Shown piece after piece: positions 1 to 7,868 of a DNA stretch of 64,000 nucleotides. Made by a program: the position numbers and the translations under genes. The DNA is taken from positions 1 through 64,000 of the forward strand of contig NZ_JAGINQ010000017.1 of NCBI RefSeq assembly GCF_017876165.1, given 5' to 3'. Every line of letters begins with the position of its first letter. Within the stretch, counting starts at the first letter, position 1. The notes beneath the pieces are model-generated. The model was not told the origin of the DNA. It saw nothing but the letters and a program-made list of their open reading frames with translations, and did no database searches. The stretch is from Azospirillum soli (lineage in GTDB: Bacteria > Pseudomonadota > Alphaproteobacteria > Azospirillales > Azospirillaceae).

Positions 1-80
1 CCGAAGCCCTCGTTCGACTTGCATGTGTTAGGCATGCCGCCAGCGTTCGTTCTGAGCCAGGATCAAACTCTCAGGTTCAA
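1..80 (-). rRNA. 16S ribosomal RNA, 5' end (partial)
   Basis: Read on the minus strand, the first 80 bases carry the universal 16S 5' segment: AGAGTTTGATCCTGGCTCAG followed by AACGAACGCTGGCGGCATGC and the stretch CACATGCAAGTCGAACGAGG. The gene runs off the left edge of the window. The 5' end at about base 80 is set by analogy to other alphaproteobacterial 16S genes and is uncertain by a few bases. A promoter for the operon lies upstream at 415-444. Confidence 0.97.
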
Positions 81-524
81 GATGAGCTGACGCTCACTTG
101 ACGTGGTCGCCCTCAAGCAACCTCACCCAAGCTTTCGAAACTGATGTCTCTTGCTGCATAGATCAGGATGCTCCAGGCAACCGCAATGCCAATCCCCAAA
201 CCAGGAGACCGGCTCCGCGACGCGGCACCAAACACCGCCGCCTGCGCATCCCTTCTCACAACACGGTATCAACTTGTCCAAGAAACCGCAGAACCGAGAA
301 CCGGAACCGCAATGCCCAGCACCCAACCCCTTCCGGGGCGGGCCGCCAGGGCCAATTTTTCATCGCTGCCCGACCCGTCGGCGCCTTGTTGGCGGCCACC
401 GCGTCGGTGACGGGTATATAGTTCGGCGGGTCGGGGCCGCGCAAGGGCTTTTTTGACAGAGTCGTGAAAATTTTCAGGACGCTTGGTTTTTCAAGGCCTT
501 GGCCGTCCGCATCAGCCAATGGGT
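81..524. other. rRNA operon leader and upstream region, no gene
   Basis: About 440 bases separate the 16S start from the DUF1489 gene, whose 3' end is at 525. The stretch holds the rrn promoter and a leader of roughly 330 bases. Short reading frames here overlap each other on both strands and have no recognisable product. A T-run at 450-455 sits upstream of the promoter. I could not point to a convincing boxA antitermination site by eye. Confidence 0.6.
415..444 (-). promoter_or_regulatory. Candidate rrn promoter (-35 TTGCGC, -10 TATATA)
   Basis: On the minus strand TTGCGC (439-444) and TATATA (415-420) are separated by 18 bases, pointing towards the 16S gene. The same architecture, TTGC plus a GC-rich spacer plus TATAT, recurs in front of both tRNA-Pro genes in this window, which supports a shared stable-RNA promoter class. 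The transcription start is not determined. Confidence 0.6.
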
Positions 525-953
525 CTATAACAGGCCCAGCGAGCGCAGTTCCGCCGCGAGATGTGGAGGCAGTTCGTCCCCCTGCCCGCCCGCATCGGCA
601 AGATCCTTCGGCGCGGCTTGCGGATCGAGATAACGCCAACCCTGAAACGGGCGGTGCGCGGTGGGGACGGTCGGCACCAGTTCGGCGTCGAGGCTAAGGG
701 TGCAGTAGCTTTCCCCTTCCTCGTCCACGCCGGTGTCGATGGCCAGGACGCGCTGACGCGCCAGGACGCTGCCCCGGATGACCCAGTAGATGGAACCGCT
801 GGCCAGGATCTCCTCGCCGCGCTTCGGCACACGGCGGGTGTAGACGGGAACGATGGAGCGGCCGTCCGTCCGGTGGGCACGGCCCGCCTGGACTTCGGTC
901 AGGTGGTCGAGGTCGCGGATGCCGACGGCGAGTTTGATGAGATGCAGGGACAT
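525..953 (-). CDS. DUF1489 family protein
   Basis: The 142-residue product begins MSLHLIKLAVGI, the usual start of DUF1489 (COG5458) proteins of Alphaproteobacteria, whose function is unknown. The ATG at 953 is preferred over one 24 bases upstream because it matches that family start. The middle part (VPKRGEEIL, GSIYWVIRG) and the C-terminal tryptophan/tyrosine patch FQGWRYL are family-like. There is no signal peptide or membrane span, so it is probably cytosolic. It is the first gene upstream of the rRNA operon promoter, on the same strand. The family call is from recognition of the sequence style and is fairly secure; the role is not known. Confidence 0.8.
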   Translation of the reverse strand: MSLHLIKLAVGIRDLDHLTEVQAGRAHRTDGRSIVPVYTRRVPKRGEEILASGSIYWVIRGSVLARQRVLAIDTGVDEEGESYCTLSLDAELVPTVPTAHRPFQGWRYLDPQAAPKDLADAGGQGDELPPHLAAELRSLGLL

Positions 954-1058
954 GAAGGGCTCTGGATGGGCTGGCACAAGGGTCCGGTGCCCAGATGGGG
1001 CGACCCGGCACTGTTTCCAGCCGCCCCGGATGAGAGCCGCTTTCGGTCAGGCCGGGCG

Positions 1059-1397
1059 TCAGGCCGGGATGGGGTTGAGGGCGCGGCAGCGCTCCTCGAA
1101 GTCGGGCGTCACGAAATCGGGCTTCTTGTAGAGCCCTTTGATCCAGCTGGCGAGCATGCAGAGATCCTCCAGATGGGCGGTCTCGTGCAGTGTGTCCTCA
1201 GGGAAATGGATCTCGAACGCTTCGCCGATATGATCGAGCACCTGTTCGAGCTGTTCGGCGTTTAGGCCGACGCCGTCCTCCAGCACCGCGTTGCGGGTGA
1301 GGATCTTCTCGTCCACGCCGTACTCGTCACGGATCAGCTTCACGATCCAGCGGAAAAGCTGCATCCAATTGGTGATTCCAAGGATCGCGTCCGACAT
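1059..1397 (-). CDS. Acyl-carrier-protein-like protein lacking the carrier serine
   Basis: This 112-residue protein has the helical rhythm of an acyl carrier protein in residues 30-90: an aliphatic helix, DGVGLNAEQLEQVLDHI, then EAFEIHFPED and a last helix HLEDLCMLASWI. A true ACP carries D-S-L where this has N-A-E (46-48), so the serine that takes 4'-phosphopantetheine is absent. It may bind a partner enzyme or act as a structural ACP mimic; this is inference. The ATG at 1397 is chosen over an in-frame TTG at 1403. It follows the DUF1489 gene's upstream side on the same strand with about 100 bases between them. Confidence 0.7.
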   Translation of the reverse strand: MSDAILGITNWMQLFRWIVKLIRDEYGVDEKILTRNAVLEDGVGLNAEQLEQVLDHIGEAFEIHFPEDTLHETAHLEDLCMLASWIKGLYKKPDFVTPDFEERCRALNPIPA

Positions 1398-1511
1398 ACC
1401 CAATTACCCCTACGCTCCAAAAGGGCGGCAGTGTGGCACGCATTCCTTGCAGATTCATTGCGTAAAAATGACGCTTCGGACGACCGAGCGCCACGCTGCT
1501 AGAGTGCGGTC

Positions 1512-2426
1512 ATGCGCACAGCCTATCTGAACCTCGCCCTGTCCATGACCCTGGTTGGCCTGTCGGTGCCGGCGTCCAAGGTGCTGGTCGCCCACATGCC
1601 GCCGCTGGCGACCGCCGAGATGCGGTTTGCCATGGTGGCCCTGCTGCTGGCGCCCTTCGCTCTGCGCGGCGGGAGGGGGGCGTTGCCGACCAACGCGCGG
1701 GACTGGACCAGCCTGACTCTGCTGGCCCTGTTCGGCATGGTCCTGTTCAACCTGTTCCTGCTGTACGGGCTTCGCGCCACCAGTGCGGTGGCGGCAGGCA
1801 TCATTACCAGCACCATCCCGGCCATGACCGCGCTGTGCGCCGCCCTGATCCTGCGGGAGCGGATCTCGGCCGGGAGTGCCGGGGCCATCGCGCTGGCGGT
1901 GCTGGGCATCGCCGCCCTGAACCTGCGGCCTGGCGAGAGCGCCGGAACCGACGATTCGCTGGTCGGCAACGCGCTGGTCTTCGGAGCGGTGGTGTCGGAG
2001 GGGCTGTACGGGGTCTTCGCGCGGCGGCTCGGTGGGCGGGTGCCGCCGCTGACCTTGACCTTTCTGGCGAACGTCTTGTCGGCGGTGATGATGGCACCGG
2101 CGGCGCTGCTGACCCTGGACGGGTTCGATCCGACGGCGGTTCCGGGCTGGGTCTGGGGGCTGTTCGTGGTGTCGGGGCTGGCGGGCGGCCTGCTCGCGGT
2201 GGTGCTGTGGATGCGCGGGATCGTTCATGTGCCGGCCAGCCGCGCCGGGCTGTTCACCGGCCTGATCCCGGCGGCGGGGGTGGTGGCCGCTGTTCTGTTC
2301 CTTGGCGAGGCGTTCACTCTCGGCCATGCGGCCGGGCTGCTGTGCGTTCTGCTGGGCATCGCGCTCGGCACCGGGGCGTTTCAACGATCGAAAATCCAAG
2401 ACAAGAGGGAGGAGACCACACCATGA
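1512..2426 (+). CDS. EamA/DMT family transporter
   Basis: A 304-residue membrane protein with about ten hydrophobic helices arranged as two EamA repeats (roughly residues 4-140 and 150-290). Residues such as NLFLLYGLRATSAVAAGII and the final-helix pattern AGLFTGLIPAAGVVAAVLFL are typical of drug/metabolite transporter superfamily exporters in the inner membrane. The substrate cannot be told from sequence. Its stop codon overlaps the ATG of the downstream DapB-family gene in an ATGA, so the two are probably translated together and may share a metabolite. Start ATG at 1512 gives the full first helix. Confidence 0.9.
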   Translation: MRTAYLNLALSMTLVGLSVPASKVLVAHMPPLATAEMRFAMVALLLAPFALRGGRGALPTNARDWTSLTLLALFGMVLFNLFLLYGLRATSAVAAGIITSTIPAMTALCAALILRERISAGSAGAIALAVLGIAALNLRPGESAGTDDSLVGNALVFGAVVSEGLYGVFARRLGGRVPPLTLTFLANVLSAVMMAPAALLTLDGFDPTAVPGWVWGLFVVSGLAGGLLAVVLWMRGIVHVPASRAGLFTGLIPAAGVVAAVLFLGEAFTLGHAAGLLCVLLGIALGTGAFQRSKIQDKREETTP

Positions 2427-3220
2427 CGATTTCCGTGACATTGCTGGGCGCCACCGGCTGGGTCGGTAAGGAACTGGTGAAGGCCATTGCCGCCGCGCCG
2501 GACCTGACGCTGGCCGCCGCCATGGCGCGGCAGGCCGCCGGGCGGGATGCGGGCGAAGCAGCCGGTGTCGGCTCGGTCGGTGTGACCATCGTGCCGACGC
2601 TGGAGGAGGCGCTCTCCATCCCGAGCGACGTTGTGATCGACTACACGGCGCCAACGGCGGTGAAGGGGCACACGCTGGCCGCCATCGCCGCCGGGCGAGC
2701 GGTGGTCGTCGGCACCTCCGGCCTGACGGGGGAAGACTATGCCGAGATCGACCGGGCGGCGCGGGAGCACGGGGTCGGCGTGCTGGCCTCCGGCAACTAC
2801 TCCATCACGGCGGCGCTGATGCAGCGGTTCGCGCTGATGGCGGCGCGGTACGTGCCGGACGTGGAGGTCATCGACTACGCCTCCGCCAAGAAGCCCGACG
2901 TGCCGAGCGGCACCGCGCGGGAAATGGCCGAGCGGCTGTCGGCGGTCCGGCAGGACGCCACCAGCAAGCCCATCGACACGCTGATCGGCCCGCAGGAGGC
3001 GCGCGGCGCCACGGTGGGACGCACGCAGGTGCATTCGCTGCGGCTGCCGGGCTTCGTGCTGTCCTGCGAGGTGCTGTTCGGCGCGCCGGACGAGCGTCTG
3101 TCGATCCGCCATGACGCCGGGTCGAGCGCCGCGCCCTATGTGGCCGGGACGCTGCTGGCGGTGCGCCGGGTGCGCGAGCAGGCGGGGCTGCGGCGCGGGC
3201 TGGACACGCTGTTGGACTGA
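2423..3220 (+). CDS. 4-hydroxy-tetrahydrodipicolinate reductase (DapB) family protein
   Basis: The 265-residue product has the DapB fold: an N-terminal nucleotide-binding loop GATGWVG (9-15), the ASGNYS strand (122-127) and the substrate loop KPDVPSGTA (157-165). DapB reduces hydroxy-tetrahydrodipicolinate in lysine synthesis. Here the loop lacks the conserved His-His-Arg just before the lysine (the canonical pattern is HHR-x-K-x-DAPSGTA), and the first loop is GATGWVG instead of GAxGRMG. It therefore looks like a paralogue with changed chemistry and not the housekeeping enzyme. It overlaps the upstream EamA exporter by four bases, hinting at a linked pathway. ATG at 2423 follows a GGAGG ribosome binding site. 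Confidence 0.75.
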   Translation: MTISVTLLGATGWVGKELVKAIAAAPDLTLAAAMARQAAGRDAGEAAGVGSVGVTIVPTLEEALSIPSDVVIDYTAPTAVKGHTLAAIAAGRAVVVGTSGLTGEDYAEIDRAAREHGVGVLASGNYSITAALMQRFALMAARYVPDVEVIDYASAKKPDVPSGTAREMAERLSAVRQDATSKPIDTLIGPQEARGATVGRTQVHSLRLPGFVLSCEVLFGAPDERLSIRHDAGSSAAPYVAGTLLAVRRVREQAGLRRGLDTLLD

Positions 3221-3246
3221 CGCGGAATCACATGGGACGGCCCGCT

Positions 3247-4227
3247 TTACAGCGGGTCGTTCCGGTCGCGATGGTCGCGCGGGTTGGCGTGGCCGATGAT
3301 GGCACTGAAGCCAAAGAGCAGCAGCAGCACGCCCATGATGATCTCGATGCCGCAGACGAGGCGCACCGCCCCGGTCACCGGGTGAATGTCGCCATAGCCG
3401 ACCGTCGCGAAGGTGACCAGCGAGAAGTACAGCCCCTCCGGAAAGGTCAGGTCGCGGCGCATGCCGTCCACGATGAAGTTCGGCTCGACCATGAAGCGGT
3501 CCATGATCGTGTAGATGGCGCCGAACATGATGATGCACAGCGAATAGAAGGTCAGGAAGGCGAAGGCCGGCAGCACCAGCCGGGACGCCTGCTGGAAGAA
3601 CCCTTCGAACAGAAGCCCGGCGTCGAGCAGGAAGATGGCGATGTCGCGCGCCACCAGGACGACGATGCCGCCAATCGTCAGCATGGCCAGGATGAAGATG
3701 GCGCCGAGCGTTTCCGGCGGGATGTCGCGGCCGGGCAGCAGGAAGGTCAGGGCGCCGATGCCCCAGACCGGGGCCATCCACAGGAAGATGCGGTCGAAAT
3801 GCCCGCCCTCCCGCAAGCGGCGCGACATGACGATGGTGCGGATGTCGCCGGCCCGCCACCACGCCCCGCCGAGAAAGGCGGCCAGCGGTATCACGAAGGC
3901 CACCGCCTGGATCAGGGGCGGCATGTTCTGGAAGTTGCTTTCCAGAAAAAAGACGAAGACGCAGGCGTACACGCCGATGAAGTTCGCCAGCGCCAGGGTG
4001 AAGAACTGGCTGCCGGGGAACAGATAGTGGAACGCGCCCACCACCATGCCGACCGAGCCCAGAAGCACGAAGGCCAGATCGCCGGAGACCGATCGGATCG
4101 ACAGGGCGATCATGCCTTGCAGCAACGCGGTGAGGACCGCGCCGCCCATCCAGGATCGGCGCACGGCGCGTGACGCGTGGCTGGAGCCGGCGGCCTTGGT
4201 TCGGCGGTCGGAAACGGTCTGGTTCAT
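3247..4227 (-). CDS. Potassium channel family protein with extra N-terminal membrane helices
   Basis: The 326-residue protein ends in a classic K+ channel pore: helix around 222-242, pore loop with selectivity filter TVGYGD (275-280), and a last helix around 291-311. Before this come about six further hydrophobic segments (near 29-45, 50-67, 75-95, 104-120, 146-164 and 174-202). There is no S4-like arginine ladder. The C-terminus is short (about 15 residues) with no RCK/TrkA-N domain, so gating by ligand is not evident. It lies convergent to the DapB-family gene, with 26 bases between stop codons. Confidence 0.85.
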   Translation of the reverse strand: MNQTVSDRRTKAAGSSHASRAVRRSWMGGAVLTALLQGMIALSIRSVSGDLAFVLLGSVGMVVGAFHYLFPGSQFFTLALANFIGVYACVFVFFLESNFQNMPPLIQAVAFVIPLAAFLGGAWWRAGDIRTIVMSRRLREGGHFDRIFLWMAPVWGIGALTFLLPGRDIPPETLGAIFILAMLTIGGIVVLVARDIAIFLLDAGLLFEGFFQQASRLVLPAFAFLTFYSLCIIMFGAIYTIMDRFMVEPNFIVDGMRRDLTFPEGLYFSLVTFATVGYGDIHPVTGAVRLVCGIEIIMGVLLLLFGFSAIIGHANPRDHRDRNDPL

Positions 4228-4347
4228 GCGGCGAATCGGCAGAAGCGGGTCGCCCCTGTTATAGCGCCGCGTCCCTTCGTTTTGTCAGGAATTTCGCCCG
4301 GAAATGATCGGCTGCGCCGTCCCGCGCGTCCGTGCGATCATCCGGCG

Positions 4348-5196
4348 ATGATGCGCCGAATCGTCCAACTTCTGTTGCTGGCCTTTGCCGCCGGCCTTCT
4401 GCTCGCGGGCTGGAGCGTGCTGATCGAGCCGGGGCGGCTGGTTGTCCGCCACGTTCTCTTCCAGACGGAGCAATGGCCCGAAACGCACCCGCCGCTGCGC
4501 GTCGCGGTGCTGAGCGACCTTCACGTCGGAGCGCCGCACGTCGGCCTTGAGAAGCTTCGCGAAATCGTCGCCACGACGAACGCCGAACGGCCGGACCTCG
4601 TCCTCCTGCTGGGAGACTATGTCATCCAAGACGTGCTCGGCGGCCGTTACGTGCCGCCGGAAGCCATCGTGGATGTGCTGACCGGGCTGAAGGCGCCGCT
4701 CGGCATCGTGGCGGTGCTCGGCAACCACGATTGGTGGGACGATGGCCCGAAGATCGCCGAGATGATGTCCGACATCGGAATCCGCGTGCTGGAGAACGAC
4801 GCGGTCCGCCTCGATCTGGGGAACGGGCGCGGGCTGTGGATCGGCGGCCTTGCCGACGACACCACGCGCCGGCCAGACATTCCCCGCACGCTGGCGCGGA
4901 TCGACGACGGCGAGCCGGTCCTGATGCTCAGCCACGACCCCGCCCCCTTCGCCGCGATGCCGGAACGGCCGCTCCTGACCCTGGCCGGACACACCCACGG
5001 CGGGCAGGTCTACCTGCCGTGGATCGGCGCCCTGATCGTGCCGGGCCGGGCGCCCCGCCGCTGGGCCTACGGCCACATCGTGGAGAATGGCCGGCACTTG
5101 ATGGTGACCGGCGGCATCGGGACCAGCACCCTGCCGATCCGCTTCAACATGCCGCCGGAAATCCTGGTGCTGGAGATCGGCCGGGAGAGCGGCTGA
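4348..5196 (+). CDS. Metallophosphoesterase (YkuE/COG1408-like)
   Basis: A 282-residue calcineurin-like phosphoesterase. An N-terminal hydrophobic segment (residues 5-25) anchors or exports it. Metal-binding motifs follow in order: SDLHVG (56-61), GDYVIQD (89-95), GNHDWWDD (125-132) and GHTHGGQ (about 214). This layout matches membrane-associated COG1408 phosphoesterases; some relatives act on phospholipid or lipid A precursors, but the substrate here is unknown. The start is the ATG pair at 4348/4351. It is divergent from the K+ channel gene. Confidence 0.9.
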   Translation: MMRRIVQLLLLAFAAGLLLAGWSVLIEPGRLVVRHVLFQTEQWPETHPPLRVAVLSDLHVGAPHVGLEKLREIVATTNAERPDLVLLLGDYVIQDVLGGRYVPPEAIVDVLTGLKAPLGIVAVLGNHDWWDDGPKIAEMMSDIGIRVLENDAVRLDLGNGRGLWIGGLADDTTRRPDIPRTLARIDDGEPVLMLSHDPAPFAAMPERPLLTLAGHTHGGQVYLPWIGALIVPGRAPRRWAYGHIVENGRHLMVTGGIGTSTLPIRFNMPPEILVLEIGRESG

Positions 5197-5205
5197 GCGC
5201 CCTTC

Positions 5206-5808
5206 TCACCAGCCTCCGGTCGCCAGCCAGCGGTCCGCCATCTCCAGCCGGTCCCAACCCCAGAAGGGCTCGTCGTCCACGATGATGAAGGGGGAGCCGA
5301 AGACGCCCCGGTCGATGGCGGCCTCGGTCTCCGCGCGCAGGCGGTCCTTGATGTCCTGGTCCTGAAGTGCTGCCGCCACCGCCGCGCGGTCGAGCCCGAG
5401 TCCGCCGGCGATCTCCACCACCGTTTCGGCCGGGCCGATGTCGCGCCCCTCGCCCCAGTGGGCGTGGTACAGCGTGCGGGCCAGCAGCTTGGCCTGTTCC
5501 GGATGCTCGTCGGTCAGCCAGTAGAAGGCGCGCGAGGCCGCCACCCCGTTGACCGGCGCCGAATCGGGATAGGTGAACGGAACCTTGGTCAGCCGCGCGA
5601 TCCGGCCCACGTCATGGACCAGATACTCGCCCCGCAACGGTTGTTGCAGGTTCGGTTTCATGCCCGTCACCTTGAAGACCGCGCCGAGCAGGATCGGGCG
5701 CCACGTCACTGTGCGGCCGTGCGCCGCAGCCAGTTCCTCAATGCGTCGGCTGGCGAAATAGCCGTAGGGCGAGGCGAAGTCGAAATAGAAATCGATGGGT
5801 TCGGGCAT
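5206..5808 (-). CDS. 2-hydroxychromene-2-carboxylate isomerase family protein
   Basis: The 200-residue product begins PIDFYFDFASPYGYFAS, the thioredoxin-fold start of DsbA-like HCCA isomerases (kappa-class GST relatives), with the Ser13-Pro14 pair where glutathione binds. The C-terminal GVFGSPFIIVDDEPFWG is also typical. Family members isomerise aromatic degradation intermediates such as naphthalene products with glutathione; the natural substrate here is unknown. It is convergent with the phosphoesterase (9-base gap). Its upstream region carries five TTGTGCA/TGCACAA elements, a pattern shared with ppdK, so it may be under the same regulator. Confidence 0.88.
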   Translation of the reverse strand: MPEPIDFYFDFASPYGYFASRRIEELAAAHGRTVTWRPILLGAVFKVTGMKPNLQQPLRGEYLVHDVGRIARLTKVPFTYPDSAPVNGVAASRAFYWLTDEHPEQAKLLARTLYHAHWGEGRDIGPAETVVEIAGGLGLDRAAVAAALQDQDIKDRLRAETEAAIDRGVFGSPFIIVDDEPFWGWDRLEMADRWLATGGW

Positions 5809-5905
5809 CCGCCGTTCCTCCCGGTTTTGGTTTTCCGAGAAGGTTAACGCGCGGCGAGCCCTTCCGTCCACCCGGCGCGACGTCACAGCCGGCTCCTGTC
5901 GCCAA

Positions 5906-6035
5906 TTGTGCATCGTCGTGCGGATTGTGCAGTCGGGCGGTTCTGCACAATGGGTGGATTGGGATGTTTTGTCGTTGCCGATCAGTGTGTTGGGCGTGTT
6001 CGTTCGTGAACGGTCATTGTGCAGTGGGTGCACAA
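5906..6035. promoter_or_regulatory. Cluster of TTGTGCA / TGCACAA sites upstream of the HCCA-isomerase gene
   Basis: TTGTGCA occurs at 5906-5912, 5925-5931 and 6017-6023; its complement TGCACAA at 5944-5950 and 6029-6035. The first three start exactly 19 bases apart. The last two form a perfect 7-5-7 inverted repeat, TTGTGCAGTGGGTGCACAA. The same words, including the tandem form TTGTGCATCGTTGTGCA, lie upstream of ppdK at 28569-28697. This looks like an operator for one regulator; its identity is unknown. Confidence 0.6.
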
Positions 6036-6205
6036 CGATTTGCAGACGAATGATGTGGATGAGCCCCGCGCAGCGGCCCCATGGCCAGCGTCGGAAAAGG
6101 CGCAGTTCGGATGGTGATGGCCAAGGGTAAGCGACCGAACGAAACAAATCAAGAACGGCAGGAGAGACGCTCCTTTGGAGCGGCTTTCCATTGGATGCGA
6201 TGCTT

Positions 6206-6304
6206 CTCCACCGTCATGACCGGGTTTGCCCCGGTCATCCACGCCAGCGCAACTATGTCCGGCAGTAACTATAGATGCCCGGATCAAGTCCGGGCATGAC
6301 GATC
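6206..6304. repeat. Pair of dispersed-type palindromes
   Basis: Two inverted repeats, ATGACCGGG/CCCGGTCAT (6216-6238) and ATGCCCGGA with its complement TCCGGGCAT (6275-6297), about 37 bases apart. Such palindromes are common intergenic repeats in Alphaproteobacteria and can form hairpins in RNA. They lie downstream of the response-regulator gene and may help 3' end formation, though there is no T-run. Confidence 0.65.
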
Positions 6305-6368
6305 CTTGGAAGTGTTATGTCAGATGGATAGACAAGATCCGGGTCTGTGCCCGTCGTCACGCGCCCCG

Positions 6369-7082
6369 TCAGATGGCGCGCACCTTGGCGTCGAAGACGT
6401 AGCCGGCGCCGCGTTCGGTTTTGATGATGCGCGGCTCCTTGGGGTTCGCCTCGATCTTGCGGCGCAGGCGCAGGATCAGCACGTCAATGGAACGGTCGAA
6501 CACCTCGGCCCCATCGGCGCGGGTCAAGTCCAGCAGCTGGTCGCGGGTCAGCACGCGCTGCGGCCGCTTCACGAAGGCGGCGAGCAGGCCGAACTCCGCC
6601 TTGGTCAGCTCCACCTCGCGCCCGCCCTCGCCGCGCAGTCGCTGGGCGGTGAGATCGAGTTCCCAATTGGCGAACTGCACCACGGCGCGCAGCTCGTCCG
6701 CGCTGCGGGGCGGGCGCCCCTCGCCGGAGACGCGGCGCAGCACGGCCTTGATGCGGGCCAGCAACTCGCGCGGGTTGAAAGGCTTGGTCAGGTAGTCGTC
6801 GGCGCCCAGCTCCAGCCCGACGATCCGGTCCACATCTTGGTCCTTGGAGGACAGGATGATGACGGGAATGTGCGACTCCGTCCGGATGTGGCGCACCAGC
6901 CCCAGCCCGTCGCCGTCCGGCAACCGCAAGTCACACACGACGAGATCGACAGGGTCACCCTCAAGCGCCTGCTTCGCCGTCGCCGTATCCGGCGCGGTCG
7001 TGACGCGGTAGCCCTCTGCCGTCAGATAGGACGCCAGCAGGTCCCGTACCGGTTCGTCATCATCGACCGCGAGAATATGCAT
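6369..7082 (-). CDS. OmpR/PhoB-family response regulator
   Basis: A 237-residue two-component response regulator. The receiver domain (about 1-118) has the acidic pair DDD (7-9), the phospho-acceptor Asp51 in VVCDLRLPDGDG and Lys100 in DYLTKPF. The C-terminal winged-helix DNA-binding domain (about 135-232) shows the usual TRADGAEVFDRSIDVLILRLR and GAGYVF end. It should bind promoter DNA after phosphorylation. No histidine kinase is adjacent, so it is an orphan and its target genes are not evident. A GGGAGG ribosome binding site precedes the ATG at 7082. Confidence 0.93.
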   Translation of the reverse strand: MHILAVDDDEPVRDLLASYLTAEGYRVTTAPDTATAKQALEGDPVDLVVCDLRLPDGDGLGLVRHIRTESHIPVIILSSKDQDVDRIVGLELGADDYLTKPFNPRELLARIKAVLRRVSGEGRPPRSADELRAVVQFANWELDLTAQRLRGEGGREVELTKAEFGLLAAFVKRPQRVLTRDQLLDLTRADGAEVFDRSIDVLILRLRRKIEANPKEPRIIKTERGAGYVFDAKVRAI

Positions 7083-7311
7083 GCCCTATACCTCCCGCCC
7101 TCTTCTTATCCCACAGTAGGGGGTACACGCAATCGGTTACAACCCCGTAACAGGCTCTCGCGCCACGGCCTTTTGGTGAATCGGTTGAAACAACCCATCC
7201 CACAACCGAAACGAAAAATCCCGTTTTCTGAAATCACGCATTCATAAGCGTTGGGTTTACTCCGGATCGTGACGCGGAAGCACTGCGACACGTAAGACCA
7301 GGGGACAGACC

Positions 7312-7497
7312 ATGAGCGTGATCGAGCAATGTCTGGAACGTATCGCACACCTCGATCGGGCCGATCACCTGCTGAACGAGGTGCGCGTGTACAACCACCG
7401 CCTGCCGATTCGCGAGGCGCTGGCACAGCACCGCGCCCTGCTCAGCGAGGCGCGCCGCCATCTCGAATCGGCGCGCACGCTCAGCGGCGGCGCCTGA
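7312..7497 (+). CDS. Small hypothetical protein, 61 residues
   Basis: A short helical protein rich in Arg, Leu, His and Ala (MSVIEQCLERIAHLDRADHL...). It has no membrane segment and no motif that I recognise. A good ribosome binding site (AGGGGA) lies six bases before the ATG at 7312, which is the main reason to accept it. It is divergent from the response regulator at 6369-7082 and could be under its control; that is a guess from position only. A hairpin with a T-run at 7733-7765 lies downstream. Confidence 0.5.
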   Translation: MSVIEQCLERIAHLDRADHLLNEVRVYNHRLPIREALAQHRALLSEARRHLESARTLSGGA

Positions 7498-7868
7498 TCC
7501 TTCCGCAGCGTCACTCACCCAGGGAACCTCACCATGGCGCCGGCCTATTGCCCCGCATGCGATTGCGAGCGACGGACCGACCGGTCCCCGGCGCGTCCGC
7601 CGTCGCACGCGCGGACCTGCCGGGGGACGCGCCGTTCGGCGCACGAGCGGTACGGGCACCAGCTTGGCCGGCGCGACGAAACTCACCGTTCACCGAAGCA
7701 CCCGGAGGGTGACCGGATGCTTCCCCTCGCCTCCCCTCCCCCGTCCTGGGGGAGGGGGCTTTTTTCACCCCAGGCGGTTTCCGGGCAGGTTGCGGGCCTG
7801 TGGTCCGAGATGATGAACCGCTGGCTGCCGACATCGTAACCGCAAGGCCGCAGCGGACACCGTCCGCG
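7498..7868. other. Intergenic stretch with a terminator-like hairpin
   Basis: About 370 bases between the small ORF and the 3' end of the RidA gene. Competing ORFs on both strands here are Arg/Pro/Ala-rich and show no family features, so I do not call a gene. The only clear feature is the GC-rich hairpin at 7733-7765. Confidence 0.55.
7733..7765 (+). terminator. Strong GC hairpin followed by T-run
   Basis: CCCCTCCCCC (7733-7742), loop GTCCT, GGGGGAGGGG (7748-7757), then GCTTTTTTC. This has the form of a rho-independent terminator on the plus strand and would end transcripts from the small gene at 7312-7497. The stem is also of the dispersed GC-rich repeat type seen elsewhere in the window. 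Confidence 0.65.

Larger units (their letters stand above)
5809..6368. other. 560-bp intergenic region with regulatory sites and palindromic repeats
   Basis: No gene is supported here. Two parts can be told apart: 5900-6040 holds repeated TTGTGCA/TGCACAA elements upstream of the minus-strand isomerase gene, and 6206-6304 holds two dispersed-type palindromes. The short ORFs in between have no coding character. Confidence 0.7.

Noticed and set aside
7534..7839. A 101-codon plus-strand frame with a CPACDCE start
   Set aside because: The rest is Arg/Pro/Ser-rich, it runs through the terminator hairpin, and other frames in the same place look equally open.
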